From: Microbacterium ginsengisoli
Lineage (GTDB): Bacteria; Actinomycetota; Actinomycetes; Actinomycetales; Microbacteriaceae
DNA length: 64,000 nucleotides
NCBI RefSeq assembly: GCF_000956535.1
Contig: NZ_JYIY01000074.1
Location: 62,001 to 126,000, forward strand
Direction of reading: 5' to 3'
The notes under the pieces were generated by a model. The model saw nothing but the letters and a program-made list of their open reading frames with translations, made no database searches and had not been told where the DNA came from. Shown here piece after piece: positions 17,195 to 34,622 of the stretch (positions are counted from its first letter, which is position 1; the number at the start of each line of letters is the position of its first letter). The translations under genes and the position numbers were made by a program.

Positions 17195-18001
17195 ATGCCG
17201 TTCACACCGAGCCATGCTGTCGTCGCCCTCCCGTTCGCGCGCACAGTGCTGCCGGCATCCGCTGTCGCGGTCGGGGCGATGACCCCCGACCTCCCCCTGT
17301 TCACCCGTCAGCTTCCGATTCCCTACGTGGTCACGCACGACCCGCGGGCGATCCTGGTGACGACGGCGATGGCCGCCGTGCTGTGGCTCGTGTGGCGCGT
17401 GGTGCTCCGTCCCGCGGTGCGTCCGCTCGCGCCGACCTGGCTCGCACGCCGCCTTCCCGAAGCCTGGGATGCCTCGCCCCGCCGTCAGTTCGAGACTCTC
17501 GCCGCCCGCACAGTGCGTGCACGCGTCACCGTCATCGCGTGGTGGGTGCTGGCGCTCGCCATTGGGGTGGCGACACATCTGGTGTGGGATGCGTTCAGCC
17601 ACGAAGGACGATGGGGGAGCGCGATCATCCCGGTGCTCGCGCAGATGTGGGGACCCCTCGATGGATACCGCTGGGTGCAGTACACATCGAGCGCGTTCGG
17701 GCTTCTGGTTCTCGCCGTCTGGGCGACCATGACCCTCGCACGGTCGCCCCGGATGCCGGCGCCGCGGGCGAACCGATACCTGCGGCTCGCGTGGTGGGCG
17801 AGTCTCCCGGCGATCCTCGTGCTCGCGTGGGTGTGCGGTCTCGTGATCGGTGGCGGCTTCACGCACGAGTACACGCCGCAGCATCTCGCCTACCGGGTGC
17901 TCCCACCCGCAGCGGCGCTGTGGGGTGCCGTCACCGTGGCGCTGTGCGTGCGTGTCCAGTGGCGCACGCCCCGATCCGCTGCGGAGCGAGCGCCTGCGTG
18001 A
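17195..18001 (+). CDS. DUF4184 family membrane protein
   Basis: The 268-residue protein begins MPFTPSHAVVALPF, the typical DUF4184 opening with a conserved His, followed by GAMTPDLP. It has about six membrane segments and further conserved His in 'VATHLVWDAFSHEG', possibly metal-binding. The function of the family is not established. It starts 15 bp after tyrS (GGGGGAG RBS) and may be co-transcribed with it. Confidence 0.8.
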   Translation: MPFTPSHAVVALPFARTVLPASAVAVGAMTPDLPLFTRQLPIPYVVTHDPRAILVTTAMAAVLWLVWRVVLRPAVRPLAPTWLARRLPEAWDASPRRQFETLAARTVRARVTVIAWWVLALAIGVATHLVWDAFSHEGRWGSAIIPVLAQMWGPLDGYRWVQYTSSAFGLLVLAVWATMTLARSPRMPAPRANRYLRLAWWASLPAILVLAWVCGLVIGGGFTHEYTPQHLAYRVLPPAAALWGAVTVALCVRVQWRTPRSAAERAPA

Positions 18002-18054
18002 TCCGCGGATTTCCGCGGGAGGATGCCGCGACACGCCCGGGATGCGGCGGTGAT

Positions 18055-18083
18055 TTGCCCGACCCCGGGGGCCCACGTAAAGT
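18055..18083 (+). promoter_or_regulatory. Candidate rRNA operon promoter P1
   Basis: TTGCCC (18055-18060) and TAAAGT (18078-18083) are separated by 17 bp, matching a sigma-70-type promoter about 445 bp upstream of 16S. Confidence 0.45.
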
Positions 18084-18148
18084 ATTACTTGTTCGCCCCA
18101 AAGGAGCGCGGTGAGGCTGAGAAAGCCTCCCCTCCTCAAGCGGAGACA

Positions 18149-18203
18149 AACCCCATCAGACAGACTCCTTGAGAGTCTGAGACGTCATGTCTACGATGGG
18201 GTT
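18149..18203 (+). other. rRNA leader stem-loop
   Basis: AACCCCATC (18149-18157) pairs with GATGGGGTT (18195-18203) and encloses a smaller hairpin, CAGACTC / GAGTCTG (18161-18179). The region 18002-18526 carries no gene. It is the rRNA leader and holds two promoter candidates and several hairpins, including GATCAGC-TTCG-GCTGATC around 18386 and a GCCGGCAC stem around 18425. Confidence 0.5.
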
Positions 18204-18254
18204 CCTACTCGTCGAGTAGTCGGATCCCAGATCGCCAAGCGCGACACGCCGGAT

Positions 18255-18282
18255 TTGACAAGCGAAACGAGACGGATAAGAT
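18255..18282 (+). promoter_or_regulatory. Candidate rRNA operon promoter P2
   Basis: TTGACA (18255-18260) and TAAGAT (18277-18282) with a 16-bp spacer form a near-consensus promoter about 240 bp before 16S. Confidence 0.6.
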
Positions 18283-18526
18283 AGAGAAGTTGCCCTGCAG
18301 AGAAGGCCGAGAGGCTGGAAGGCAGGAGCATCCGATCCTTGAGAACTCAACAGCGTGCACTTGTCAAATGCCAAATAACCTCGTGATCAGCTTCGGCTGA
18401 TCTGAGATTCCTTTGGATCAAAGACCGGCACTTTGGTGCCGGCAACGGATAGTCAGCAATGACATCCCTTTGGTCAGATCAAACTCGCTGCGCCGGGCCT
18501 ATTCCGCTCGGAACAGCAAAAATTCT

Positions 18527-23512
<4,986 letters not shown>

Positions 23513-23605
23513 TTGTAGGTGCTTGCGTCCACTGAGTGGTTCTCGATGTACGGTCGAGAACCGCATGACAATGACTTTTGTTGTGCAGACTGAAACATCA
23601 ATAGT

Positions 23606-23722
23606 GTTTCGGCGGCCATAGCGAGAGGGAAACGCCCGGTCCCATTCCGAACCCGGAAGCTAAGCCTCTCAGCGCCGATGGTACTGCAGGGGCGACCCTG
23701 TGGGAGAGTAGGACACCGCCGG
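23606..23722 (+). rRNA. rrf: 5S ribosomal RNA
   Basis: TTTCGGCGGCCATAGCG at the start pairs with the end ACACCGCCGGA. The conserved CCCATTCCGAACCCGGAAG loop lies in the middle. About 117 nt, directly after 23S in the usual order. Confidence 0.95.
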
Positions 23723-23732
23723 ACTTCTTTCG

Positions 23733-23766
23733 AGAAATGGCCACCCAGTGCTGGGTGGCCATTTCT
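23733..23766 (+). terminator. rRNA operon terminator
   Basis: AGAAATGGCCACCCAG (23733-23748) and CTGGGTGGCCATTTCT (23751-23766) form a perfect 16-bp stem followed by GTTT. It closes the rRNA operon 30 bp before the next gene. Confidence 0.9.
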
Positions 23767-23795
23767 GTTTGCCGGGACACTCTGAAGGAGGGCCG

Positions 23796-25718
23796 ATGGC
23801 CGACGAGACACGTGGCGAGCGTTCTGGCTCAGATGATGAGCAGCGCCGCGCGAGCGATCGACGTCAGAACGGACCCCGTCGTGGTTCCGGAGATCGTACG
23901 GGCCGCCCTTCAGGTGGCGCGTATCGATCAGGCGCGTCGGGGACGGGTCGTTCAGACGACAATCGTGCGCGCCCGGCTCGCTCAGACGACGCCTTCAGCG
24001 GCCGCCCGCGTCGTGACGGGCAAGAACGCTCTCCCGGCGGGTCGTCGGGACGGCCCCGCTCGTATGACGGTGACCGCCCGCGTCGTGACGGCGCAGATCG
24101 TCCGCGCCGTGATGGCGGCGATCGTCCATATCGCTCCGGCGGTCGGCCGAGCAACGATGATCGTTCCCCCCGGGGAGACAGGCCGTACCGTTCGGGAGAT
24201 CGGGCGGCGGATCAGGGCGGCTTCCGCCCGGCCGGGGGCACCTCATCCCCTCGCGGTTCCGGTGGAGAACGCGATTCTCGTGCGTACAACGGCGGTGAGC
24301 GTCGGAATGGGTTCGGCGGTTCGCGGCCTCCGCGCTCCCAGGACGGACAGGGTGGCTATCGCGGTGCATCCGCACGGGGTGGCGACAGCGGCCGCGTGGG
24401 CGGCGCGCCTTCGGGCGGCGGGTACCGCGGCGCGTCGGGTCGTGGGGCGGATCGCGGCGGCTACCGAGGCGGGCCCGATCGTGGCGGAGATCGTGGTGAG
24501 TACCGCGGCTCGCACGATCGTGCGTCGGATCGCGGCGGTTACCGTCCGTTTGAACGCAACGCCGAGGGTGGCGGGTATCGCGGCGAGGATCGTGGCGGAG
24601 TACGCGGCTCGACGGATCGTGGAGCGGATCGCCGCGAATATCGCGGTGCGGACCGGGGTGCTGATCGGGGTGCGGAGCGCGGAGGCTACCGGGGGGATGG
24701 GGCATCCGATCGTCGTTCCTCGCGCCCGCCGCAGGACGCCCGCGCTGACCGCCCTGTCGAGCCGTTCGTTCCCGAGGACGTCACCGGACGTGACCTCGAC
24801 GGCCGCGCCCGCAACGAGCTGAAGACCCTCAGCAAGGAGAACGCTGAGGAGGTCGCCCGCCATCTCGTAATGGCGAGCCGCCTGATCGACGAGGACCCCG
24901 TACGAGCGGACGCGCACGCTCAGGCCGCCGTGCGGCGCGCCGGGCGTATCGCGATCGTGCGGCAGACCGCCGGCATCACCGCGTACGCGCGTGGCGAGTT
25001 CGCGCTCGCCCTGCGCGAGCTGCGGACCTATCGCCGTATCTCCGGTCGTGACGACTCGATCGCCCTGATCGTCGACAGCGAGCGGGGTATCGGTCGGCCT
25101 GACCGTGCGCTCGAGGAGGGTCGGGCGGTCGATGTCTCGACTCTCGATGCCGAGCAGCGCGTCGAACTGGCGATCGCCCTCTCCGGTGCCCGCCTCGACC
25201 TCGGACAAGCCGATCGGGCACTGACCGAGCTGGACATTCCCGAGCTCGACCCTGACCGTGCGTTCTCGTACAGCCCCGCGCTGTTCGCGGCGCGGGCCGG
25301 AGTGCTCGAGGAGCTCGGCCGTGAGGCCGAGGCATCCGAGTGGTACCGCCGTGCCGAGATCGCGGCGGACGCGATCGACCAGGCCAATGGGTTCGGCGAG
25401 GACGAGGAGCTCATCGTCATCTCGGACGACGATGACGAGGACGAGGACGCCCACGACACCGTCGAGAGCGTCGAAGACTGGGCGCACGTGGAGGATCGTG
25501 ACGCCGACGAGCACGAGACTCTCGACGAGAGCGAGGACGAGGCGTGCGACGAGCTGCGTGCGCCGGCCGAATCCGAGATCGATGAGGCGGCCGACGAGCT
25601 CGTCGGCGATGAGGCGGATGACGCTCTGCGCGCGCCTGCCCAGCCCGTGGACGACGTCGCAGCGGATGCGGACGACGAGAAGGTCGCCGACTTGACTGAC
25701 GACGAGGACGCGCGATGA
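23796..25718 (+). CDS. RGG-repeat / TPR-like / acidic-tail protein
   Basis: The start at ATG 23796 has AAGGAGG 5 nt upstream. The 640-residue protein has three parts. Residues 1 to about 325 are a disordered Arg/Gly/Asp-rich region with many DRGGYRG, DRGADRG and RRDGxDRP repeats. Residues about 340-540 are a helical region that looks like TPR repeats ('ARHLVMASRLIDEDPVRADAHAQAAVRRAGRIAIVRQTAG'-type, split across helices). A strongly acidic tail (D/E rich) covers about 545-640. RGG regions bind RNA and can drive condensates in other proteins. Its position right after the rRNA operon is suggestive only. The stop overlaps the next start, so it is coupled to the HAD gene. Confidence 0.8.
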   Translation: MADETRGERSGSDDEQRRASDRRQNGPRRGSGDRTGRPSGGAYRSGASGTGRSDDNRARPARSDDAFSGRPRRDGQERSPGGSSGRPRSYDGDRPRRDGADRPRRDGGDRPYRSGGRPSNDDRSPRGDRPYRSGDRAADQGGFRPAGGTSSPRGSGGERDSRAYNGGERRNGFGGSRPPRSQDGQGGYRGASARGGDSGRVGGAPSGGGYRGASGRGADRGGYRGGPDRGGDRGEYRGSHDRASDRGGYRPFERNAEGGGYRGEDRGGVRGSTDRGADRREYRGADRGADRGAERGGYRGDGASDRRSSRPPQDARADRPVEPFVPEDVTGRDLDGRARNELKTLSKENAEEVARHLVMASRLIDEDPVRADAHAQAAVRRAGRIAIVRQTAGITAYARGEFALALRELRTYRRISGRDDSIALIVDSERGIGRPDRALEEGRAVDVSTLDAEQRVELAIALSGARLDLGQADRALTELDIPELDPDRAFSYSPALFAARAGVLEELGREAEASEWYRRAEIAADAIDQANGFGEDEELIVISDDDDEDEDAHDTVESVEDWAHVEDRDADEHETLDESEDEACDELRAPAESEIDEAADELVGDEADDALRAPAQPVDDVAADADDEKVADLTDDEDAR

Positions 25719-26755
25719 TCTTCGGGCGGAAGGCCGCGGCATCCGCCCCCCTCGACGGGGTGGATGCGGTGCTCGCCGACCTCGACGGTGTGGTGTACGC
25801 CGGGCCGCGGGCGATTCCGCACGCCGTCGAGAGCCTCAACGCGGCCGCGGCCTCGGGCCGCCGCCTCGGCTTCATCACCAACAATGCGTCGCGCACCGAC
25901 GCCACCGTCGCCGCCCACCTGCGCGAGCTGGGCCTGGCCGGCGTGCAGCCGACCGACATCGTCACGAGCCCGCAGGCCGCCATGCGGCTGCTCACCGCGC
26001 GCGTACCCGCGGGGTCGCGCATCCTCGTGATCGGTGGCGACGGGCTCGTGACCGAGGTGGAGAAGGCCGGATTCACCGTCACGCGCAGCGCCGACGACGC
26101 GCCCGCCGCCGTCGTGCAGGGCTTCGCACCCGAGGTCGGCTGGAAGGATCTCGCCGAAGCCGCGTACGCCCTCGCGACGCCGGAGGAGGAGGGCGGGATC
26201 CCCTGGATCGCGACCAACACCGACTGGACGATCCCTCAGGGCCGCGGCATCGCCCCGGGAAACGGCACGCTGGTCTCGGCCGTGCACACGGCCGTCGGCC
26301 GGCTCGCCGTCGTCGCCGGCAAGCCGGAGGCGCCCATCTTCCACGAGGCCGTCGCACGGTTCGGGGCGCAGCATCCGCTCTTCATCGGCGACCGACTCGA
26401 CACCGACATCGCGGGCGCTCAGGCCGCCGACATCGCGTCGGCGCTGGTGCTCACCGGGATCGACCGGCCCAAGCATGTGCTCGCCGCGCCCGAGACCTCG
26501 CGTCCGACGTTCATCCTGCGCGACCTCCGCGACCTGACGGCGCCCTACCCCGAGACGATCACCTCCGGGGACGTGACGACTGTCGGGAAAGCGAAGGTCG
26601 CGATCGACGGTGTCGATCTGCGCGTGGTCTCCGCGGGCGACGAGCCGATCGACCTGCTGCGGGCCGGAGCGGCCGCGATCTGGGGGAGCGGGCGCGCGAT
26701 CTTCGGCTTCCGTGTGCCGGAGGAGCTGTACGCCGATCCGTTCCGCGTCAGCTGA
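25715..26755 (+). CDS. HAD-IIA family phosphatase (NagD-like)
   Basis: The 346-residue hydrolase shows all four HAD motifs: DLDGVVY near residue 23 (nucleophile and acid Asp), TNNASRT (Thr/Asn motif II), GKPEAPIF (Lys motif III) and FIGDRLDTDIAGA (motif IV). A C2-type cap lies between motifs II and III. The family cleaves small phosphoesters such as nucleotides, glycerol phosphate or p-nitrophenyl phosphate. The true substrate is unknown. The start overlaps the upstream stop by 4 nt (ATGA). Confidence 0.88.
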   Translation: MIFGRKAAASAPLDGVDAVLADLDGVVYAGPRAIPHAVESLNAAAASGRRLGFITNNASRTDATVAAHLRELGLAGVQPTDIVTSPQAAMRLLTARVPAGSRILVIGGDGLVTEVEKAGFTVTRSADDAPAAVVQGFAPEVGWKDLAEAAYALATPEEEGGIPWIATNTDWTIPQGRGIAPGNGTLVSAVHTAVGRLAVVAGKPEAPIFHEAVARFGAQHPLFIGDRLDTDIAGAQAADIASALVLTGIDRPKHVLAAPETSRPTFILRDLRDLTAPYPETITSGDVTTVGKAKVAIDGVDLRVVSAGDEPIDLLRAGAAAIWGSGRAIFGFRVPEELYADPFRVS

Positions 26756-26830
26756 GGCAGCGACGCCGGTCGTTCGCGCCACGGGCGCGGGAGCCCGCCG
26801 GTGCGCTGTGCGGACACGTATTCTGGGATC

Positions 26831-26986
26831 ATGTCGACCGCCGCGCCCGAGTCCTCCGACGCCCGCCCCGACCTGGTCGGCGAGCTCGAGGTGATCGAGC
26901 AGCAGCCGCTCGCCGCGCGCGCCGCCGGCTACCAGCACGTGCTCGACGACCTCACCCGCCGGCTCGACGCCGCGCCCGGGGCCTGA
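26831..26986 (+). CDS. Small conserved-looking protein upstream of tlyA
   Basis: 51 residues starting MSTAAPESSDARPDLV, with a helical stretch 'ELEVIEQQPLAARAAGYQHVLDDLTRRLD'. The stop overlaps the tlyA ATG (TGATGG), so it is coupled to it. A short gene of this kind before tlyA is common in actinobacteria, as far as I recall. No function can be given. Confidence 0.65.
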   Translation: MSTAAPESSDARPDLVGELEVIEQQPLAARAAGYQHVLDDLTRRLDAAPGA

Positions 26987-27786
26987 TGGCCGGGCGCCTC
27001 GACGCCGAACTCGCCCGCCGCGGACTCGCCCGATCCCGCACGCACGCGGCGACGCTCATCGCCGACGGGCTCGTCACCGTCGACGGCACGCCGGTGGTGA
27101 AAGCCTCGACGACGGTGAGCGATGACGCGCACCTCGAGGTGGCGGCATCCGATCACTACGTCAGTCGGGGCGCGCACAAGCTCATTGCGGCGCTCGACGC
27201 CTTCGCGATCGACGTCACCGGGCGCCTCGCGCTCGACATGGGCGCCTCGACCGGCGGGTTCACGCAGGTGCTGCGCGAGCGCGGCGCGCGGCGCGTGCTC
27301 GCCGTCGACGTCGGTCACGGCCAGCTCGCGGCCGAGGTCGCGCGCGACCCCGGGGTGACGGCGGTCGAGGGCTTCAACGTGCGATTCATGACCCGCGCCG
27401 CGCTCGCCGGGGCGACAGGCGAGGATGCCGCGCCCGACGTCGTCGTCGGCGATCTGTCGTTCATCTCGCTCGCCCTCGTGCTTCCTGCGGTCGCGGAGGT
27501 GGCGGCATCCGATGCCCGCATCGTGCTGCTCGTGAAGCCGCAGTTCGAGGTCGGCCGCACCGCCGTCACGGGGGGACTCGTGACGGATCCCGCGCTGAGG
27601 GAGGACGCCGTCAACGGCGTGCTCTGGGCCGCCTGGGATCTGGGCCTCGGCACCGCCGGCGTCGTCTCCTCCCCGATCGCGGGCACGCACGGGAATCGCG
27701 AATATCTCGTGCACCTGCGGCCGGGCGGCGGGACGCTTCCGACAGAATGGAGCGAGGCGGTCCACAGCATGACGGGAGGGCGATGA
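26986..27786 (+). CDS. tlyA: TlyA family rRNA 2'-O-methyltransferase
   Basis: The 266-residue protein has an N-terminal S4 domain (about 4-64, RLDAELARRGLARSRTHA) and a Rossmann methyltransferase domain with DMGASTGGFTQVL (SAM loop near 84), VVGDLSFISL and KPQFEVGR. TlyA methylates 16S and 23S rRNA cytidines and its presence sensitises cells to capreomycin. It overlaps both the upstream small gene and nadK, so the run 26831-30445 forms an operon. Confidence 0.9.
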   Translation: MAGRLDAELARRGLARSRTHAATLIADGLVTVDGTPVVKASTTVSDDAHLEVAASDHYVSRGAHKLIAALDAFAIDVTGRLALDMGASTGGFTQVLRERGARRVLAVDVGHGQLAAEVARDPGVTAVEGFNVRFMTRAALAGATGEDAAPDVVVGDLSFISLALVLPAVAEVAASDARIVLLVKPQFEVGRTAVTGGLVTDPALREDAVNGVLWAAWDLGLGTAGVVSSPIAGTHGNREYLVHLRPGGGTLPTEWSEAVHSMTGGR

Positions 27787-28751
27787 GCGAGGAACGCTAC
27801 ATCCTGGTGGTGGCCCACGCCCGCCGTGCGGCGACGGTCGACGCGGCGGAACGCGTCATCCGCGCCCTGGTCGACGCGGGAGCATCGCCCGTGCTCGCCC
27901 GCGACGATCGAGAAGAGCTCGGCGAGGTGCTGCCTGCGGCCGCGAACCTTCCGCGTCTCGGCATCGAGGTGCCGGTCGACGGGGTCGAGATCGCGGTGGT
28001 GCTCGGCGGCGACGGCACGATCCTGCGCGCGGCGGAGCTCGTGCGCGGCGCCGCGGTGCCGATCCTCGGCATCAACCTCGGTCACGTCGGGTTCCTCGCC
28101 GAGAGCGAGCGCGACGACCTGGATGAAGCCGTCGCGCGCGTCATCTCGCGGGAGTACCGCGTCGAGGAGCGCCTGACGGTGTCGGTGAGGGTGAAGAACA
28201 GCCGCGGCGAGGTCGTCTACGAGACCTGGGCGCTCAACGAGGCGACCGTCGAGAAGGCGAGCCGCGAGCGCATGCTCGAGGTCGTCATCGAGATCGACGG
28301 GCGCCCGCTGTCGAGCTTCGGATGCGACGGGGTCGTCGTCTCCACCCCGACCGGGTCGACCGCCTACAACTTCTCGGCCGGCGGGCCTGTCATCTGGCCG
28401 TCCGTCGAGGCGCTCGCCGTCGTCCCGCTGTCGGCGCACGCCCTCTTCGCGAAGCCGCTCGTCGTGGGACCGGAGGCGGCCGTCGCCGTCGAGGTGCTCG
28501 CGCGCACCGACGGCGTCGGCATCTTGTGGGCCGACGGTCGTCGCTCGCATGAGCTGCCCCCGGGTGCGCGCGTCGTCGTGCGCCGCTCTCCCGAGCCGGT
28601 GCGCCTCGCACGCCTGCACGCGCCGGCCTTCACCGACCGCCTGGTGCGCAAGTTCCATCTGCCGGTGGCCGGTTGGCGCGGGCCCGACGAGCTGTCGACC
28701 GGCACCCACCCGATCATCGGCGGGGCCCGGGACGAGGGCGACGACGCGTGA
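27783..28751 (+). CDS. nadK: NAD kinase
   Basis: It phosphorylates NAD to NADP using ATP or polyphosphate. The 322-residue protein shows the GGDGT motif (VVLGGDGTILRAA near 75), NEATVEK and the C-terminal glycine-rich STPTGSTAYNFSAGGPV loop. ATG 27783 overlaps the tlyA stop, and its stop overlaps recN (GTGA). Confidence 0.95.
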   Translation: MSEERYILVVAHARRAATVDAAERVIRALVDAGASPVLARDDREELGEVLPAAANLPRLGIEVPVDGVEIAVVLGGDGTILRAAELVRGAAVPILGINLGHVGFLAESERDDLDEAVARVISREYRVEERLTVSVRVKNSRGEVVYETWALNEATVEKASRERMLEVVIEIDGRPLSSFGCDGVVVSTPTGSTAYNFSAGGPVIWPSVEALAVVPLSAHALFAKPLVVGPEAAVAVEVLARTDGVGILWADGRRSHELPPGARVVVRRSPEPVRLARLHAPAFTDRLVRKFHLPVAGWRGPDELSTGTHPIIGGARDEGDDA

Positions 28752-30445
28752 TCGAGCAGTTGCACCTGCAGGGCCTCGGCGTCATCGACGACGCCGTGCT
28801 GCCCATCGGTCCCGGCTTCACCGCGATCACGGGAGAGACCGGCGCCGGCAAGACCATGGTGGTCACCGGCCTCGGACTCGTGCTCGGTGCCCGCGCCGAC
28901 TCGGGCGCGGTGCGCGCCGGGGCATCCGCGGCGAGCGTCGACGGCGTCTGGATCGTCCCGATGACGGGGGCTGTCGCCGAGCGCGTCGCCGACGCCGGCG
29001 GCGACCTCGACGACCTCGGCGACGGCCGCGCCGAACTGCTGCTCGGTCGCTCGCTCAGCGCCGAGGGGCGAAGTCGTGCCTACGTCGGCGGGCGCAGCGC
29101 CCCGGTCGGGGTGCTGTCCGAGCTCGCGGAGCACCTCGTCGTCGTGCACGGGCAGTCCGACCAGCTGCGTCTGCGTTCGGCCGCCGCCCAGCGCGACGCC
29201 CTCGACCGGTTCGGCGGAGCGACGATCTCCGCGGCTCTCGAGGGCTACCGCGCCGCCTACGCGCGCGTGCGCGAACTCGACCGGGTGCTGGCCGAGCTGG
29301 AGGGCGACGGCGAAGCCCGCTCCCGCGAGGCTGCGACGCTACGCGCCGACCTCGCCGCGATCGAGGCCGTCGATCCCCAGCCGGGGGAGGACGTCGACGT
29401 CGCCGCGCGAGCAGAACGTCTCGCGCACGCGGAAGACCTGCGTGCCGCCGCGACTCAGGCGCACGACGCGCTCTCCCGTGACGACGACCTTCCCGACGTG
29501 ATCGGCCTCCTCGGCGAGGCGCGGCACGCCCTCGAGCGCGCCGCCGACAATGACGCCGCGCTCGCAGAGATCGCCGGACAGGTCACCGAGCTCGGATACC
29601 GGGCGACGGATGCCGCGGCCGCCCTCGCCGCCTACCTCGCCGACCTCGACGAGTCGGGTCCGCAGGAGCTCGCCGCGCTCGAGGAGCGGCGGGCCGCGCT
29701 CGGCGCGCTCGTGCGCGCCCACGGCTCCCTCGACGCCGCCCTGGAGCTCGCCCGCACCGGCGCCCTGCGCCTCCTCGACCTCGACGACGATCCCGACCGG
29801 GTCGATGCCCTGCGCGCCGAACGCGTGGCCGCCGCCGAAGACCTGGATGCCGCGGCCGCCGCACTCACGCAGGCGCGGGAGCACGCGGCATCCGCACTGG
29901 CGAGCGCCGTCACCGACGAGCTGCACGCACTCGCCCTGCCCGACGCGACCGTCACCATCGCGATCACCGAGACGGCCGAGTCATCGTCGGGTCGCGACGA
30001 GGTGGCGATCCTGCTCGCACCGCACCCGGGCGCGCAGCCGCGACCGGTCGCCCGCAGTGCGTCGGGCGGCGAACTCAGTCGCGTGATGCTCGCGATCGAG
30101 GTCGTCATCGCCTCCACCGACCCGGTGCCGACCTTCGTATTCGACGAGATCGACGCGGGCATCGGAGGCGCCGCGGCGATCGAGGTCGGTCGCCGGCTGC
30201 ACCGGCTCGCCGAGACATCCCAGGTGATCGTCGTCACCCATCTCGCGCAGGTGGCCGCCTTCGCCGGCAACCATCTCACCGTCGTCAAGGCCAGCGACGG
30301 GTCGGTGACGTCCTCGAGCGTGCGCCGGCTCGACGGCGCCGAGCGCGAGGCCGAGATGGCCCGGCTGCTGTCGGGGCTCTCCGACTCGGCGTCGGCGCTG
30401 AGCCACGCCCGCGAGTTGCTGGACCTCGCCCCCCCGACCCGCTGA
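28748..30445 (+). CDS. recN: DNA repair ATPase RecN
   Basis: SMC-like ATPase for double-strand break repair. 565 residues: Walker A GETGAGKT near 29, a long Ala/Glu/Arg-rich coiled coil in the middle, the ABC signature SASGGELSRVMLA near 438 and Walker B TFVFDEIDAGIGG. Length is normal. GTG start overlaps the nadK stop. The tlyA-nadK-recN order is a common actinobacterial arrangement. Confidence 0.94.
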   Translation: MIEQLHLQGLGVIDDAVLPIGPGFTAITGETGAGKTMVVTGLGLVLGARADSGAVRAGASAASVDGVWIVPMTGAVAERVADAGGDLDDLGDGRAELLLGRSLSAEGRSRAYVGGRSAPVGVLSELAEHLVVVHGQSDQLRLRSAAAQRDALDRFGGATISAALEGYRAAYARVRELDRVLAELEGDGEARSREAATLRADLAAIEAVDPQPGEDVDVAARAERLAHAEDLRAAATQAHDALSRDDDLPDVIGLLGEARHALERAADNDAALAEIAGQVTELGYRATDAAAALAAYLADLDESGPQELAALEERRAALGALVRAHGSLDAALELARTGALRLLDLDDDPDRVDALRAERVAAAEDLDAAAAALTQAREHAASALASAVTDELHALALPDATVTIAITETAESSSGRDEVAILLAPHPGAQPRPVARSASGGELSRVMLAIEVVIASTDPVPTFVFDEIDAGIGGAAAIEVGRRLHRLAETSQVIVVTHLAQVAAFAGNHLTVVKASDGSVTSSSVRRLDGAEREAEMARLLSGLSDSASALSHARELLDLAPPTR

Positions 30446-30453
30446 TAGGATGA

Positions 30454-32731
<2,278 letters not shown>

Positions 32732-32747
32732 CCGGAGCGGCGCGACC

Positions 32748-33671
32748 GTGACCCCCGAGCGCGCCCTCGACCGGTACCTGCGCCATCTCACGATCGAACG
32801 CGGGCTGTCGCCGCACAGCCTCGCCGCGTACCGCCGCGACCTCACGCGCTACCTGGCGTGGCTCGAGACGCGCGACGTGACGGATGTCGCGGCGCTCACG
32901 GCGAACGATGTCGACGGGTTCCTCGCCGAGGTCGCCTCGGGCGAGCCGCGGCCCGCGGCATCCAGTCTCGCGCGCCTGCAGTCGTCGGTGCGGGGACTGC
33001 ACCGCTTCGCGCTGCGCGAGGGATGGGCCGAGGTCGACCCGACGACGCGGCTCGTCGCGCCGAAGCTGCCGAAGCGCCTGCCGAAGGCGCTCACGATCGA
33101 CCAGGTCGACCGGCTCCTCGACGGCGCCGGCCCCGCCCCGGGCGCGCAGCATGACGCGAGCGCGGTGCAGCTGCGCGACCGCGCGCTGCTCGAGCTGCTG
33201 TACGCCACCGGAGCGCGCGTGTCGGAGGCGGTCTCCCTCGATGTCGACGACGTCATCGACACCGAGATCGTGCGCGTGCGCGGCAAGGGGTCGAAGGAGC
33301 GCATCGTGCCGCTCGGATCGTACGCGCGCGAGGCGCTCGGGGCCTACCTCACGCGGGTGCGACCCGCACTCGCCCGCCGTGGGCGGGCGAGTGCGCGCCT
33401 CTTCCTCGGGGTGCGCGGCGCTCCGCTGTCACGGCAGAGCGCGTGGCTCGTGATCCAGGATGCCGCGGAGCGCGCCGGCCTCGACGCCCACGTGTCCCCG
33501 CACACGCTGCGGCACTCCTTCGCGACCCACCTGCTGCAGGGCGGGGCGGACGTGCGAGTCGTGCAGGAGCTGCTCGGACACGCCTCCGTCGCCACCACCC
33601 AGATCTACACGCACGTGAGCGTCGACACGCTGCGGGAGGTCTACGCGTCTTCGCATCCGCGCGCGCGGTAG
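32748..33671 (+). CDS. xerD: Site-specific tyrosine recombinase XerD
   Basis: It resolves chromosome dimers at dif with XerC. 307 residues: N-terminal SAM-like core-binding domain (about 1-95) and catalytic domain. Residues R (ATGARVSEA), K (GKGSKER), H-x-x-R (HTLRHSF), H ([10 protein letters not shown]) and nucleophile Y (IYTHV) are all visible. The arrangement before parA-scpA-scpB is the conserved actinobacterial context for xerD. Confidence 0.92.
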   Translation: MTPERALDRYLRHLTIERGLSPHSLAAYRRDLTRYLAWLETRDVTDVAALTANDVDGFLAEVASGEPRPAASSLARLQSSVRGLHRFALREGWAEVDPTTRLVAPKLPKRLPKALTIDQVDRLLDGAGPAPGAQHDASAVQLRDRALLELLYATGARVSEAVSLDVDDVIDTEIVRVRGKGSKERIVPLGSYAREALGAYLTRVRPALARRGRASARLFLGVRGAPLSRQSAWLVIQDAAERAGLDAHVSPHTLRHSFATHLLQGGADVRVVQELLGHASVATTQIYTHVSVDTLREVYASSHPRAR

Positions 33672-33731
33672 CCGCGGCATCCGCTCTGCTCGTCGCTAGA
33701 ATCGACCGAACGATCCGCAAGAAGGAGCACG

Positions 33732-34605
<874 letters not shown>

Positions 34606-34622
<17 letters not shown>

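Noticed and set aside
23900-24800. CRISPR-like repeats
   Set aside because: The periodic similarity comes from the RGG coding repeats; there are no uniform repeats with unique spacers.
23737-24822. 361-residue frame overlapping the RGG gene
   Set aside because: Its Ala/Arg/Val-rich sequence follows from reading the repeat DNA in another frame; the frame with RBS, repeats and a normal acidic tail is the real one.
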